DNA of 33,238 bases from Planctomycetota bacterium (GCA_021784455.1 JAJXSS010000002.1:1-33238); one strand, 5' to 3'. Shown: positions 13,984 through 23,574, counted from the first letter of the stretch. Translations and numbers: made by a program. Notes: generated from the sequence alone by a model not told the origin.

Positions 13984-14799
13984 ATGCCCACGGTGGTCCT
14001 CTCAGCCGGTCTGGACGACTTTCGCTGCCGCGACATGCGCCTGCTGGAGGAGGCATCGCACCTGGGCGAGCTGCACGTGCTGTTGTGGTCGGATGACGCG
14101 GTGCGGCGGTTGACGGGGGCCGCGCCGCGGTTCCCGGCCGAAGAAAGGCTCTATTTCGCCCAGGCCGTGCGCTATGTTCATCAGGCGACCGTGGTGCAGG
14201 CGGCGGCGACGCCGGATGTCCTGCCGACGGTAGCGGGCCTGCGGCCGGACATCTGGGCGATCGATGGCCGTCACGATACCCCGGCCAAGCATGCCTACTG
14301 TGCGGCCCAGGGTTTGATCTGCCGCGTGCTGGGAGAGGATGCCCTGTGCGGATGCCCGGCGCAAACGCCCGCCGAGCCTGCTGCCGGCCGCAAGAAGGTT
14401 CTGGTGACCGGTTGCTACGACTGGCTGCACAGCGGCCACGTGCGCTTTTTTGAAGAGGTGTCCGAATATGGCGATGTCTATGCCGTGGTGGGGCACGATG
14501 CCAACATTGCTCTGCTCAAAGGCGCCGGGCACCCTCAGTTTCCCCAGGAGGTACGGCGCTATCTGGTCGGGTCCATCCGCCATGTGCACCAAGCCCTGAT
14601 TTCGACCGGCCAAGGCTGGCTGGATGCCCAGCCGGAAATCGAACGCCTGCGGCCGGATGTCTACGCCGTCAATGAGGATGGGGACAAGCCCGAAAAGGAG
14701 GCCTACTGCCGGGCGCACGGCATTGAGTACCTGGTTTTGAAACGATTGCCCAAGCCCGGCCTGCCACGGCGGCAGAGCACCGCCCTGCGCGGGTTCTGA
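13984..14799 (+). CDS. Tandem cytidylyltransferase-like protein, N-terminal copy degenerate
   Basis: The 271-residue protein contains two similar nucleotidyltransferase folds of about 130 residues. The C-terminal copy has the catalytic motif HSGH (149-152) within VTGCYDWLHSGHVRFFEE and a closing STALR motif, as in glycerol-3-phosphate cytidylyltransferase and the heptose-1-phosphate adenylyltransferase domain. The N-terminal copy keeps the pattern (LSAGLDDFRCRDMRLLEE, and VRYVHQATVV matching IRHVHQALIS in copy two) but has no HxGH, so it is probably non-catalytic. The reaction is likely transfer of a nucleotide to a sugar or polyol phosphate. It ends the sugar-nucleotide operon, four bases after the GHMP-like gene, and converges on the FHA kinase gene. 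Confidence 0.8.
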   Translation: MPTVVLSAGLDDFRCRDMRLLEEASHLGELHVLLWSDDAVRRLTGAAPRFPAEERLYFAQAVRYVHQATVVQAAATPDVLPTVAGLRPDIWAIDGRHDTPAKHAYCAAQGLICRVLGEDALCGCPAQTPAEPAAGRKKVLVTGCYDWLHSGHVRFFEEVSEYGDVYAVVGHDANIALLKGAGHPQFPQEVRRYLVGSIRHVHQALISTGQGWLDAQPEIERLRPDVYAVNEDGDKPEKEAYCRAHGIEYLVLKRLPKPGLPRRQSTALRGF

Positions 14800-14817
14800 G
14801 CCCGCCGCCGCGCCGCC

Positions 14818-16509
14818 TCATGCCGGGACATCCGGCGGGGGCGGCTCCTCCAGGTTGCTGGCCTCGGGGCCGAGGGTTTCGGTGGAGGCCGGGGCTTGGC
14901 CCGGATCGGTAGGCAGGTGCATGGTGAAGACGGTGCCTGCCTGCGGGGCGCTTTCCACGGTGATGCTGCCGCCGTGCTCTTCGACAATCTTTTTGGTGAC
15001 GGCCAGACCCAGGCCCGTGCCGCGCTGGCCCTTGGTGGAGTGGAAGGGCAGGAACAGGTACTGGCGGTGGGAGGGGTCGATGCCTTCGCCGTTGTCCGAC
15101 ACCGACAGATGCACCTGATGCGCCGGATCGTCCCAGAAGCAGCGCAGGGTGACGACGCCCGACTCGGGCTGCACCGCTTCCAAGGCGTTGGCCAGCAGGT
15201 TCAGCACGGCCTGATGCACGCCGCCGGCATCGGCCGGCACGGGCGGGAGGTTGGGATCCAGCTCGGTGATCAGGGCCACCTTTTTGGCGTCGAACTGGTG
15301 CTGTACCAGCTCGATCACTTCTTCCAGCAGGGCGTGCAGGTTGGTCATCTCCAGCTCCGGGCGGCGCTGCTTGGAGAAGGCCAGCATGTTCATGGTGAGC
15401 TGGGAGATGCGGTCCAGGTTGCGGGCCACGATATCCCAGCCGTTGTGCACAATGCTCATGTTCTGCTTGCGCAGGCCCAGCTCCACCACCTCGGCCCCGC
15501 CCTTGAGGCCCTGGATGATGTTCTTGACCGAGTGCGACAGCGAAGCCACCGTCTGGCCCACGGCCGCCAGGCGCTCGCGCTGGACGCGCTCGGCGTAGAG
15601 CTTTTCATTGTTCAAGGCCAGCCCGATCTGCACGCCCACGGCCGTCAGCAGCCGCAACTGGTCTTCGGTGTAGGTGTAGTTGGCGATCTGGCTGTCGAGG
15701 TACAGGACGCCGAAGGTGTTGTCCTTGAAGCGGATCGGGGCGCACAGGGCCGAGCGGATGCCATAGCGCTGCACGCTTTCCCCCGAGGCGAAGCGCTTGT
15801 CCGCCATGGCGTTGGAGGACAGCACGCCCTCTCCGCGTTTGAGCACGTGATTGACGATGGTGCGGCTGACGGTGATAGGGGCCGGGCTGGGTTGCTTAAG
15901 CGGCATGCGGTGGCGCACCGCCACCGGCTGCCAGCGCGGCTGGGCGCCTTCCATCAGCAGGATGAAGCCGCGGTCGGCCTGGAAATAATCGAACACCACG
16001 TCCAGCGTGCGTTCCAGGAGCTGCGAGCGATTGGTGACCGTGCCGATGAGCTGGGTCATCTCGTAGATGACCTTGAGCTGGAACACGGCCGCCTCGGTGG
16101 GCTCGGGCACGGCCATGATCATCGAGTCTTCGTTGCTGGCGGCGGTGGCCTCGACGTGGGAGTCGAGTTCGCCGGGCCGGGCCAGACGCACGCCCGGGTG
16201 GCTGCCCTCGCGGGGCAGCTCGCGGCCGAACACGAACACGGTGTTGCCGGTGCGGATCTGGTCGCCGGCCTGCAGAAGCCGCCGTTCCATGACCCGCTGC
16301 CCGTTAACGTACGAGCCGTTGGCGCTCTGCAGGTCGCTGATGAACCAGCGGCCCTCATCGGGGGTCAGCTCGGCGTGGCGGCGCGAGATGGTCTGATCGG
16401 TCAGCGGCAGCGATTCGCTGGAGCGCCCGATCATCTGCGGCTCATTGTCCGGCAGCACGAAGCGCTTGCCCTTATCCGGACCTTTCAGAACTGTGAGAAT
16501 CAAGGACAT
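14818..16509 (-). CDS. FHA-GAF sensor histidine kinase
   Basis: This soluble 563-residue kinase has an N-terminal FHA phosphothreonine-binding domain (about residues 1-95). Its conserved residues are present: GRSS, ISRRHAEL and SANGSYVNG. A GAF domain (about 140-305) is followed by a dimerisation helix with the His in SLSHSVKNIIQGLKGG (an HDxKN-like H-box). A HATPase domain completes it, with LLNLLANALEAV, VSDNGEGI and GTGLGLAVTKKIVEEHGG. There is no membrane helix, so it should sense a cytosolic signal and may be recruited by a phosphorylated partner, for example a Ser/Thr-kinase substrate. The tail is Pro-rich. It lies downstream of argH on the same strand with 120 bases between. Its cognate receiver is uncertain; the HTH-receiver protein at 21997 is a candidate. 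Confidence 0.92.
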   Translation of the reverse strand: MSLILTVLKGPDKGKRFVLPDNEPQMIGRSSESLPLTDQTISRRHAELTPDEGRWFISDLQSANGSYVNGQRVMERRLLQAGDQIRTGNTVFVFGRELPREGSHPGVRLARPGELDSHVEATAASNEDSMIMAVPEPTEAAVFQLKVIYEMTQLIGTVTNRSQLLERTLDVVFDYFQADRGFILLMEGAQPRWQPVAVRHRMPLKQPSPAPITVSRTIVNHVLKRGEGVLSSNAMADKRFASGESVQRYGIRSALCAPIRFKDNTFGVLYLDSQIANYTYTEDQLRLLTAVGVQIGLALNNEKLYAERVQRERLAAVGQTVASLSHSVKNIIQGLKGGAEVVELGLRKQNMSIVHNGWDIVARNLDRISQLTMNMLAFSKQRRPELEMTNLHALLEEVIELVQHQFDAKKVALITELDPNLPPVPADAGGVHQAVLNLLANALEAVQPESGVVTLRCFWDDPAHQVHLSVSDNGEGIDPSHRQYLFLPFHSTKGQRGTGLGLAVTKKIVEEHGGSITVESAPQAGTVFTMHLPTDPGQAPASTETLGPEASNLEEPPPPDVPA

Positions 16510-16629
16510 AAGTCAGTCCGCACATCCATCGCCCGTGGCGGGGCTCCCGGAACAGACGAACAAGACGAATACCATGCCGGCGAATTTTCCCAGGCTTGCG
16601 CCCGAGGCTGAGTTTCCACGCCCCGCGGG

Positions 16630-18171
<1,542 letters not shown>

Positions 18172-18250
18172 GCCCGACAGTGTACCACCGTGCGCCGGAG
18201 ACCCTGCCGGGCTGCGAAAAAGATAATGCCTGCATTCTTATAGATATAAT

Positions 18251-18277
18251 ATCATATAAACAATGTGTTTATATGAT
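18251..18277 (-). promoter_or_regulatory. AT-rich perfect palindrome overlapping the putative argH promoter
   Basis: ATCATATAAAC (18251-18261) and GTTTATATGAT (18267-18277) form a perfect 11-base inverted repeat around a 5-base centre. On the minus strand, TTGAAT (18281-18276) and TATATG (18258-18253) are spaced by 17 bases, which would make a sigma-70-like promoter with about 75 bases of leader before argH. A dimeric repressor binding here would block that promoter. The composition contrasts sharply with the surrounding GC-rich DNA. It does not closely match the ArgR box as I know it. Confidence 0.55.
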
Positions 18278-18283
18278 TCAAGG

Positions 18284-19405
18284 TTAGGCCGCTTCCAAGC
18301 CGGGAGTGTCGCTTTCATCGGACTTCTCGGGCAGGTGCCGATGATGCACCCGGATTATCCGGGCCAGGCTGGTGCCGACGGTGTCCGCGATGGCTGACAG
18401 CGTCTCCAGCACTTCTTCATCAAAGGCCTGCGCGTGATTGCGGAACAGCACAATCACCGCCAGTGCTTCCTGCTCGTGCCGGCAGGTGATGGCGGCCAGG
18501 TGGCAGTCTTCCAAGGCATGCCAGCCCTCACCCACTAGGTCCACCAGGGCCTGGTTGTCCGTGAGGTGAACCACCCCCTCGCGCTCAGCCAGTTGCGGGG
18601 CCAGCACATCACCCAGGTGTTGCAGCAGAAAATCCGGCGAGTCCTGGCTGCAGTCGTAATTGATGTAGCCGCCCAGGGCGTATTCGTCGCCGCCGGAGGG
18701 CAGGAACACGGCGGCGTTGGTCGGTCCGGCCTTGTCCAGAACATATTCCAGCAGCTTGCGCACGAACTGCTCCAGATCCAGCTCGGACCGGACGGCGGCG
18801 TTGAACTCGCTGGACTGGATGGCCTGCTGCATCTGCTGGGCCAGTTCCTGGTAGGCGTTGACCAGGTCGTTGCACAGCGTGTCCACCTGCTGGGCGATCT
18901 CCTGCCGGGCCTGATCCAGGCTGCGGCAGAGCTTGCGCAGGTTGCGAACGCGGTTGTGTACGCGGCGATGGGCCCGGGCCCGTTCCATGGCCAGGTGCAG
19001 ACGTTCCTCCGTATCGCGCGGGTCCAGCGGCTTGGTCAGAAGATCGGTGATCCCGGCCCGCATGGCCTCGACCACCACCGGCGAAGTGGCATCTTGCACC
19101 AGCAGGATAACCTGGGCGCCGGACCGGTGGGCCAGGACTTCGCGGGCCAGCTTCATGGCCGCCCCATCCACCGTCTGCGGCTCAACCAGCATGATGTTAA
19201 TCGGCTGGGAGGTGAGGAATACCCGAGCCTGGGCCAGCGTGGAGGCAAAGTGCAGGTGCTGGCCGCGCACGCTGGGGCAAGTCTCGAGGGTCGGACGGAG
19301 GGATTCGTCGCGATCCACGATGAGCACATGCAGGGGCCGGCCCTGGGAGCCGGCGGGGGTCGCCACGGGAGTTCGTCGGGAAGCGGTGGAAGATTGCCGG
19401 GTCAC
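18284..19405 (-). CDS. Pseudo-receiver-coiled coil-GAF signalling protein
   Basis: The protein has 373 residues from the GTG at 19405, which has AGGAG eight bases upstream. The ORF-track start (TTG at 19480) lacks such a site. Residues about 24-145 form a CheY-like receiver (LHVLIVDRDES ... DLLTKPLDPR). The phospho-acceptor Asp is replaced by Glu (E75 in MLVEPQ), the second acidic-pocket residue by Arg and the switch Thr by Val; Lys125 is kept. A coiled coil (about 145-215) leads to a GAF-like domain (about 215-365). There is no output enzyme or DNA-binding domain. It probably acts by protein contact or ligand binding without normal phosphorylation. It lies between the HDOD kinase gene and argH on the same strand. 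Confidence 0.85.
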   Translation of the reverse strand: MTRQSSTASRRTPVATPAGSQGRPLHVLIVDRDESLRPTLETCPSVRGQHLHFASTLAQARVFLTSQPINIMLVEPQTVDGAAMKLAREVLAHRSGAQVILLVQDATSPVVVEAMRAGITDLLTKPLDPRDTEERLHLAMERARAHRRVHNRVRNLRKLCRSLDQARQEIAQQVDTLCNDLVNAYQELAQQMQQAIQSSEFNAAVRSELDLEQFVRKLLEYVLDKAGPTNAAVFLPSGGDEYALGGYINYDCSQDSPDFLLQHLGDVLAPQLAEREGVVHLTDNQALVDLVGEGWHALEDCHLAAITCRHEQEALAVIVLFRNHAQAFDEEVLETLSAIADTVGTSLARIIRVHHRHLPEKSDESDTPGLEAA

Positions 19406-19543
19406 TGCTTTCTCCTGCCTGCCGTTGCCAAAGTCATGCGTGTGATCGTTCCGCAATCCCCGGCCAGGCCCGTACCTCAATCTGTATCGGCCGTCCGCCC
19501 GAGCGGATCAAGTTCCGCCGGCTCCGGCCGGGCCGCCTGGCTT

Positions 19544-21877
19544 TCAGGCCGGATCCGAGTTCGGAGTCTCCAGGGGAATCAGCAGCACAGCCGTTGTGCC
19601 CTGGCCTACCTGGCTGCGCAACTCCACCCGTCCGCCGTGGGCGGCGGCCAGCAACTGGGCCTTGGGCAGCCCCATCCCCGGCTGGCGGCCAGCGGCCTTG
19701 CTGCTGAAAAACGGGTCCATGGCATGGGCCAGCGTATGGCTGTCCATCCCCTGGCCGTCGTCGCTGATTTCCAGTACCAGAATGGCCCCACCAGCCTCCA
19801 ACCGGGCGCTGAGGCGTACCGGATTATGCGGCTGGGATCCCAGGGCGTTGTGTACCAGTTCGGCCACGGCGGTCCGCAGTTGGCCGGCATCCACGGGCAC
19901 CGTCAGGGGTGCGGGCTGGACGCTCACCTGCACGGCCACGGGCACCGGCCCCGGCGTGAATCGCCCCTGGGCCTCTTTGACTGCTTCCTCCAGCAGCGGG
20001 CGGAGGTTCTGCGGCCGGCGCTGGGCCTGCGGGGTTTCGGCGCGCAGACGCATAAGCGAGATCATCTCGGACAGGCGGTGGGCCTGTTCGGTGATGGTGC
20101 GGGCCGCCTGCTGTTCCTTGCTGTCGCGCGGCAGGATCTGGGCCAGGAGCTGGGCCCGGCCGGAGATCACCGCCAGCGGATTGTTCATTTCGTGGGCGGC
20201 TCCGGCCGCCATCTCGCCCAGCCGGGCCAGGGATTCGGATTGCAGCAGGCGATCCTGAGCTTCCGCCAGGGCGCTGTTGGCCTGGGCCAGTTGTTCGCCC
20301 AGGCGCCGGGCCCCGTCGTATTGCCCGGCCGCGGCAATGGCTGCGCCCCAACTGTGGGTGAGGGCCTGCAACTGGGTCCAGGGAGGCAGATTCGGCCGGT
20401 CGTGGATGAGCAGGGCCGCCGTGCCCCAGCCCGAGCCCAAGGGCAGGATGCGCAACTGGCGCAGATCGGGCGCCTGGGGCAGGCAGTCGGCCAGGATGGG
20501 CATGATGCCCATGAGATTGAGCGAGGCGGGTTGGGCGGCGTCCAGACGCGACAGGTCGGGGCAGGTGCTGGGCGGCGGGATGAACTGGCTGTGGGTCGGC
20601 CGGCCCTCCGCGTTGTACTGGCAGACCAGCCACTGGTCCCGGGCGGAGGCCTGGTACACCATCGCGTAGTACCCCGGTCCCAGCACGGAGGTGGCGCTGA
20701 CCACGGCCTGGCTCAGCACATCTTCGACGCTGCGGCCCGGAAGAGCCGCGCCATGAAAGGCAACGATGGCATCCAGAAGCTGCGTCTGCCGCTGGCCCAG
20801 GCGGCCGCGCCGCTCCAGGGCCATGTTCAGCCGGCCCAGCATCTGGTTGGCCTGCTGGATGGACTGGAGGAACAGCTCGCGCGAGGGTTGCTCGTCCAGG
20901 CCCAGGGTTCGGCAGCGCGCTTCCAGCAGGGTGTGCAGGCCGTCGCCGATGCGGTTGGAGGCATCGGCCGGCAGCTCCAGCGCCCGGGCCAAGGCACCTT
21001 CCTCCTGCGGAAAGCTGAAATTGCCGCTGTAACCCAGATGCATGCGCCGGGCCACCAGATCGGCCAGGCTGATCAGACCCACCATGCGCCGGTGTTCGAG
21101 TTTGGGCAGAAGTTCGTAGGGGCAGCCGTGCAGCCAGATGCAGTCCTGGATCAGGTGGGGCAGGCACCACTGTTCGGCCAGGCGTTTGCCGGCCGTATGG
21201 TGGTCAATGCCGATGATGCGCCGCTCGAATTCGGCGATGTTGCCCTGGTTCAGGGCCACCAGTTCGACCACGCGGCCGAAGCTCTTGGGCAGCACGAAGT
21301 CCAGGGCCAGTTTGCCGATGTCGTGCAGCAGGCCACAAACGAATGCTTCGTCGGGATTGAGCTGGTGGCGCGGGTCCAGTTTGGCCAGTTGCTCGGCCGC
21401 CAGGGCCGTGGCCAGACAGTGCCGCCAGAACGCCGGGCGGTCCAGCTCCAGGTCCGTGCCGGGATGCCCCGGCGCGACGCCTGCGCCCGTGGCGTCCGGT
21501 TGCGGCTCGGTGCTTGCGACTTCCGGCCGGGGGTCGGACCGGAACATCTCGAACACCTTGATGGACAGCACCGCGTTGCGCACGGCGGTGAAGCCCAGCA
21601 GCACCACGGCCTTGTCCAGGGTGACGGCCTCCTCGCGCAGGCCCAGGTCGGCCCGCCGGCTGATGCTCAGGATGCGGCTGGTCAGGGCGGGGTCGCAGCG
21701 CAGGACCTCGACGACCTGGCTGGCTTCCGATTGTTCATCGCTGGTCAGGGCCAGCAGACGCATGGCCACGGCCGGCAGCGTCGGCAGACCGTCGATCTGG
21801 CGCAGGATCAGCTCGATGCGCCGCGTCTTGGCCGGATCGGCCGGGGCCAGCACGGGATTCATGGGCAGGGTCGTCAT
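19544..21877 (-). CDS. HDOD-GAF hybrid sensor histidine kinase
   Basis: This 777-residue soluble protein begins with an HDOD domain (about residues 15-300). It includes LPTLPAVAMRLLAL and the HD-type motif CGLLHDIGKLALD, with a second pair at GIDHHTAGK. A GAF-like region occupies about 370-530. The kinase core has the phospho-acceptor His in GAAHEMNNPLAVISGRAQLL (about 555). Its ATP domain contains VAELVHNALGS, ISDDGQGMD and GMGLPKAQLLAAAHGG. The final G box is slightly unusual, with MGLPKAQ in place of TGLGLA. HDOD domains are common signalling modules of uncertain biochemistry. The start has no clear ribosome binding site; an alternative is the Met at residue 6. It lies 119 bases downstream of the HTH-receiver gene and 138 bases upstream of the pseudo-receiver gene, so the three probably act together. 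Confidence 0.9.
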   Translation of the reverse strand: MTTLPMNPVLAPADPAKTRRIELILRQIDGLPTLPAVAMRLLALTSDEQSEASQVVEVLRCDPALTSRILSISRRADLGLREEAVTLDKAVVLLGFTAVRNAVLSIKVFEMFRSDPRPEVASTEPQPDATGAGVAPGHPGTDLELDRPAFWRHCLATALAAEQLAKLDPRHQLNPDEAFVCGLLHDIGKLALDFVLPKSFGRVVELVALNQGNIAEFERRIIGIDHHTAGKRLAEQWCLPHLIQDCIWLHGCPYELLPKLEHRRMVGLISLADLVARRMHLGYSGNFSFPQEEGALARALELPADASNRIGDGLHTLLEARCRTLGLDEQPSRELFLQSIQQANQMLGRLNMALERRGRLGQRQTQLLDAIVAFHGAALPGRSVEDVLSQAVVSATSVLGPGYYAMVYQASARDQWLVCQYNAEGRPTHSQFIPPPSTCPDLSRLDAAQPASLNLMGIMPILADCLPQAPDLRQLRILPLGSGWGTAALLIHDRPNLPPWTQLQALTHSWGAAIAAAGQYDGARRLGEQLAQANSALAEAQDRLLQSESLARLGEMAAGAAHEMNNPLAVISGRAQLLAQILPRDSKEQQAARTITEQAHRLSEMISLMRLRAETPQAQRRPQNLRPLLEEAVKEAQGRFTPGPVPVAVQVSVQPAPLTVPVDAGQLRTAVAELVHNALGSQPHNPVRLSARLEAGGAILVLEISDDGQGMDSHTLAHAMDPFFSSKAAGRQPGMGLPKAQLLAAAHGGRVELRSQVGQGTTAVLLIPLETPNSDPA

Positions 21878-21996
21878 GGAAGAACCGCCAAATCGTTTTA
21901 TTCCTCAGCTCGCTCATCCGCCCACTCGCCGGTTCGACCGACAGCCGTGCGTTTTCCGGCGAATGGACCAGTTGCCCAAGCAACGCGTGAACGTCT

Positions 21997-22608
21997 TCAC
22001 ACCGCCAGCAGCTCGCCGATGCGGGCCACCAGCCTCTCGATGTTGAACGGTTTCTTGACGAATTCATCGGCTCCGGCCTTCAGCAGGTCGTCGATCTCGT
22101 CCTGCTTGACCACGCCGGACACGATGATGATCTTCATGGCCGACAGCTCGGGATTCTGGCGGATGGTGCGGCAGACCACGTTGCCGTTGACGTCCGGCAG
22201 CATGTAATCCAGCAGCAGCAGATCGGGGCGGAACTGAGTAGTCATCAGCCCCGCGTCATAGCCGGTGGAAGCCGTCTTGATCTCGAAGCGGCCATCGCGG
22301 GAAAGCACATCCACGAACAACTCCACAATCTGGTCATCGTCATCCACCACCAGGATGCGCTTCTTGCCGCCTTCGAGTTCGTCGGTGGGGATGTTGTTTT
22401 CGCGCATGAAGCGGATGAGTTCATCGCGGGGGATGCGGCGGAAGCGGCTGCCGGGCACGCGGAAGCCTTTGAGCCGGCCGGCATCAAAGCAGCGGATGAT
22501 GGTCTGCTGAGACACCTTGCAGATTTCCGCGGCTTCCCCGGTGGTGAAAACCAGCTTGGCGTTGTTGTCGGTGGTACCCGGCCTGGGGGTGACGATGGTA
22601 CGGCTCAT
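21997..22608 (-). CDS. Response regulator with N-terminal excisionase/MerR-type HTH
   Basis: The 203-residue protein reverses the usual order. An excisionase-like helix-turn-helix (residues about 19-72, FTTGEAAEICKVSQQTIIRC ... RRIPRDELIRFMRE) comes first. A complete receiver domain follows (about 83-203) with acidic pocket VVDDDD, phospho-acceptor D134 in LLLDYMLPDVNG, Ser164 and Lys186 in VKKPF. It should bind DNA under control of a histidine kinase, most likely the HDOD or FHA kinase encoded downstream on the same strand. AAGGA lies seven bases before the ATG. The gene diverges from the pilin gene across 474 bases, so the pilus cluster is a candidate target. Confidence 0.93.
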   Translation of the reverse strand: MSRTIVTPRPGTTDNNAKLVFTTGEAAEICKVSQQTIIRCFDAGRLKGFRVPGSRFRRIPRDELIRFMRENNIPTDELEGGKKRILVVDDDDQIVELFVDVLSRDGRFEIKTASTGYDAGLMTTQFRPDLLLLDYMLPDVNGNVVCRTIRQNPELSAMKIIIVSGVVKQDEIDDLLKAGADEFVKKPFNIERLVARIGELLAV

Positions 22609-22913
22609 GGTGAGGTCCTTGAATGGCGCTGCCCCGCCCGGGGCCGGCGCAGGCCGGGCGAACGGCGGATTCGCCCCAGCTTGCCCACCTTTACATCGGA
22701 TCGCGCGGGCTCTTGCTTAACGGGGGGAAGACGCCGCCCATCCTTAAATACACCGGCCCCGCGGGCTTCGAGGGGAGCCTGTAGCGTCTGGGCAAGAGCC
22801 GGGTCGGCCCGAGGCGACGAAATCTGCTGCGCGGGGTTGTTCCGGTCGGCGTTGAATCGTTTGGTAGGAGAGCATGGGTAAGCCCGGCTCCATGGGCGGA
22901 GCCGGCAAGAAAG

Positions 22914-22939
22914 GAAAGTGAGGAAATTGAGGCCGACAA
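22914..22939 (+). promoter_or_regulatory. Candidate sigma-28-type promoter for the pilin gene
   Basis: GCCGACAA (22932-22939) matches the sigma-28 -10 consensus GCCGATAA at seven of eight positions. GAAAGTGA (22914-22921) matches the -35 TAAAGTTT at five of eight, with a 10-base spacer against the usual 11. A start near 22946 would give a leader of about 137 bases. No sigma-28 gene is in the window. Confidence 0.25.
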
Positions 22940-22980
22940 GTTAAGCAGGGGCTGGCAACGGACGATGAGAGGAAGGAACG

Positions 22981-23032
22981 CCCCGGGCGAGGCCCGGGGA
23001 AATTGCAGGGAGTTCGGGTTCGTGTGAACCCG
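22981..23032 (+). other. Two perfect hairpins in the pilin leader
   Basis: CCCCGGGC/GCCCGGGG (22981-22988, 22992-22999) has a 3-base loop, and CGGGTTC/GAACCCG (23015-23021, 23026-23032) has a 4-base loop. Neither is followed by a T-run. They lie 51-102 bases before the pilin start codon and could stabilise the message or regulate it. Confidence 0.5.
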
Positions 23033-23082
23033 CCGCAGCACAACGGGTTTGGATGGTCACGCCTAACAGAGGAGAAATGGCA

Positions 23083-23574
23083 ATGAGCAAGGCACGCAAG
23101 GGTTTCACGCTGGTCGAAATTCTGATCGTGGTGGTGATTTTGGGCATTTTGGCGGCAATCGTGATTCCTCAGTTCACGAATGCCAGCGAAAGCGCCCGGG
23201 CTTCCAGCCTGATTTCACAGCTCCAGAGCATCCGCAGCCAGCTCGAGCTGTATCAGGTGCAGCACAACGGCACCTACCCTGACCTGAGCACCGACTGGAC
23301 GCCCATGACCGAATACACTGAAATCGACGGTACGGTGCATGCCACCAAGCCGGCCAACAACAGCCCGGTGGTGTACGGGCCCTACCTGCAACAGGCCCCG
23401 GTGAACCCCTTCGAGAACAGCTCGACGGTCAGCCAGGCCGACCCGTTGCCGGCGGGTGTGGCGGGTACGGGCTGGGTGTATGACAACACCAACGGCCAGG
23501 TCAAGGGAGTAATCGCGGCCACCAAGGCCACCGAAGTGAACCTGACGAACACCAACGACATCGCCACCTACTAA
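23083..23574 (+). CDS. Major type IV pilin / GspG-like pseudopilin
   Basis: This 163-residue prepilin has a six-residue basic leader, MSKARKG, and the classic cleavage site G-FTLVE with Glu at +5. The hydrophobic assembly helix ILIVVVILGILAAIVIPQF follows. The globular part contains LQSIRSQLELYQVQHNGTYP, as in GspG proteins, and ends in an Asn/Thr-rich tail. AGAGGAG precedes two in-frame ATGs; 23083 gives an 8-base spacing and a normal short leader, so 23053 and 23077 are rejected. A strong terminator follows directly, so most transcripts should end here, which suits a highly expressed subunit. It opens the pilus/secretion cluster. Whether it forms a pilus or a secretion pseudopilus cannot be decided without the missing ATPase genes. 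Confidence 0.93.
   Translation: MSKARKGFTLVEILIVVVILGILAAIVIPQFTNASESARASSLISQLQSIRSQLELYQVQHNGTYPDLSTDWTPMTEYTEIDGTVHATKPANNSPVVYGPYLQQAPVNPFENSSTVSQADPLPAGVAGTGWVYDNTNGQVKGVIAATKATEVNLTNTNDIATY

Larger units (their letters stand above)
22609..23082. other. 474-base intergenic region between divergent regulator and pilin genes
   Basis: No credible coding sequence is seen here; the short ORFs have no ribosome binding sites or recognisable sequence. The stretch must hold the promoters of both flanking genes. It contains a hairpin CCGGCTCC/GGAGCCGG (22884-22905), a sigma-28-like element and two further perfect hairpins in what would be the pilin leader. Purine-rich DNA (AAGAAAGGAAAGTGAGGAAA) lies around 22907-22926. 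I could not match it to a riboswitch class. Confidence 0.6.

Noticed and set aside
14896-16611. 571-residue plus-strand ORF
   Set aside because: It lies antisense to the FHA-GAF kinase, whose motifs are complete. The translation is low-complexity and typical of GC-rich antisense frames.
18251-18277. ArgR operator
   Set aside because: The palindrome does not resemble the AATGAATAATTATTCATT-type ARG box in spacing or sequence, although arginine control cannot be ruled out.
18566-22207. 1213-residue plus-strand ORF antisense to the signalling genes
   Set aside because: It is a shadow of three well-supported minus-strand genes. Its translation is His/Gln/Gly-rich with no recognisable domain.
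22681-22881. 66-residue ORF in the intergenic region
   Set aside because: It has no ribosome binding site, an Arg/Ser/Gly-rich composition and no recognisable family.
22780-22930. Possible cyclic-di-GMP (GEMM) riboswitch before the pilin gene
   Set aside because: Some GGTAGG- and GGGCAA-like fragments are present, but the order and pairing of the GEMM consensus could not be matched. A covariance-model search would decide.
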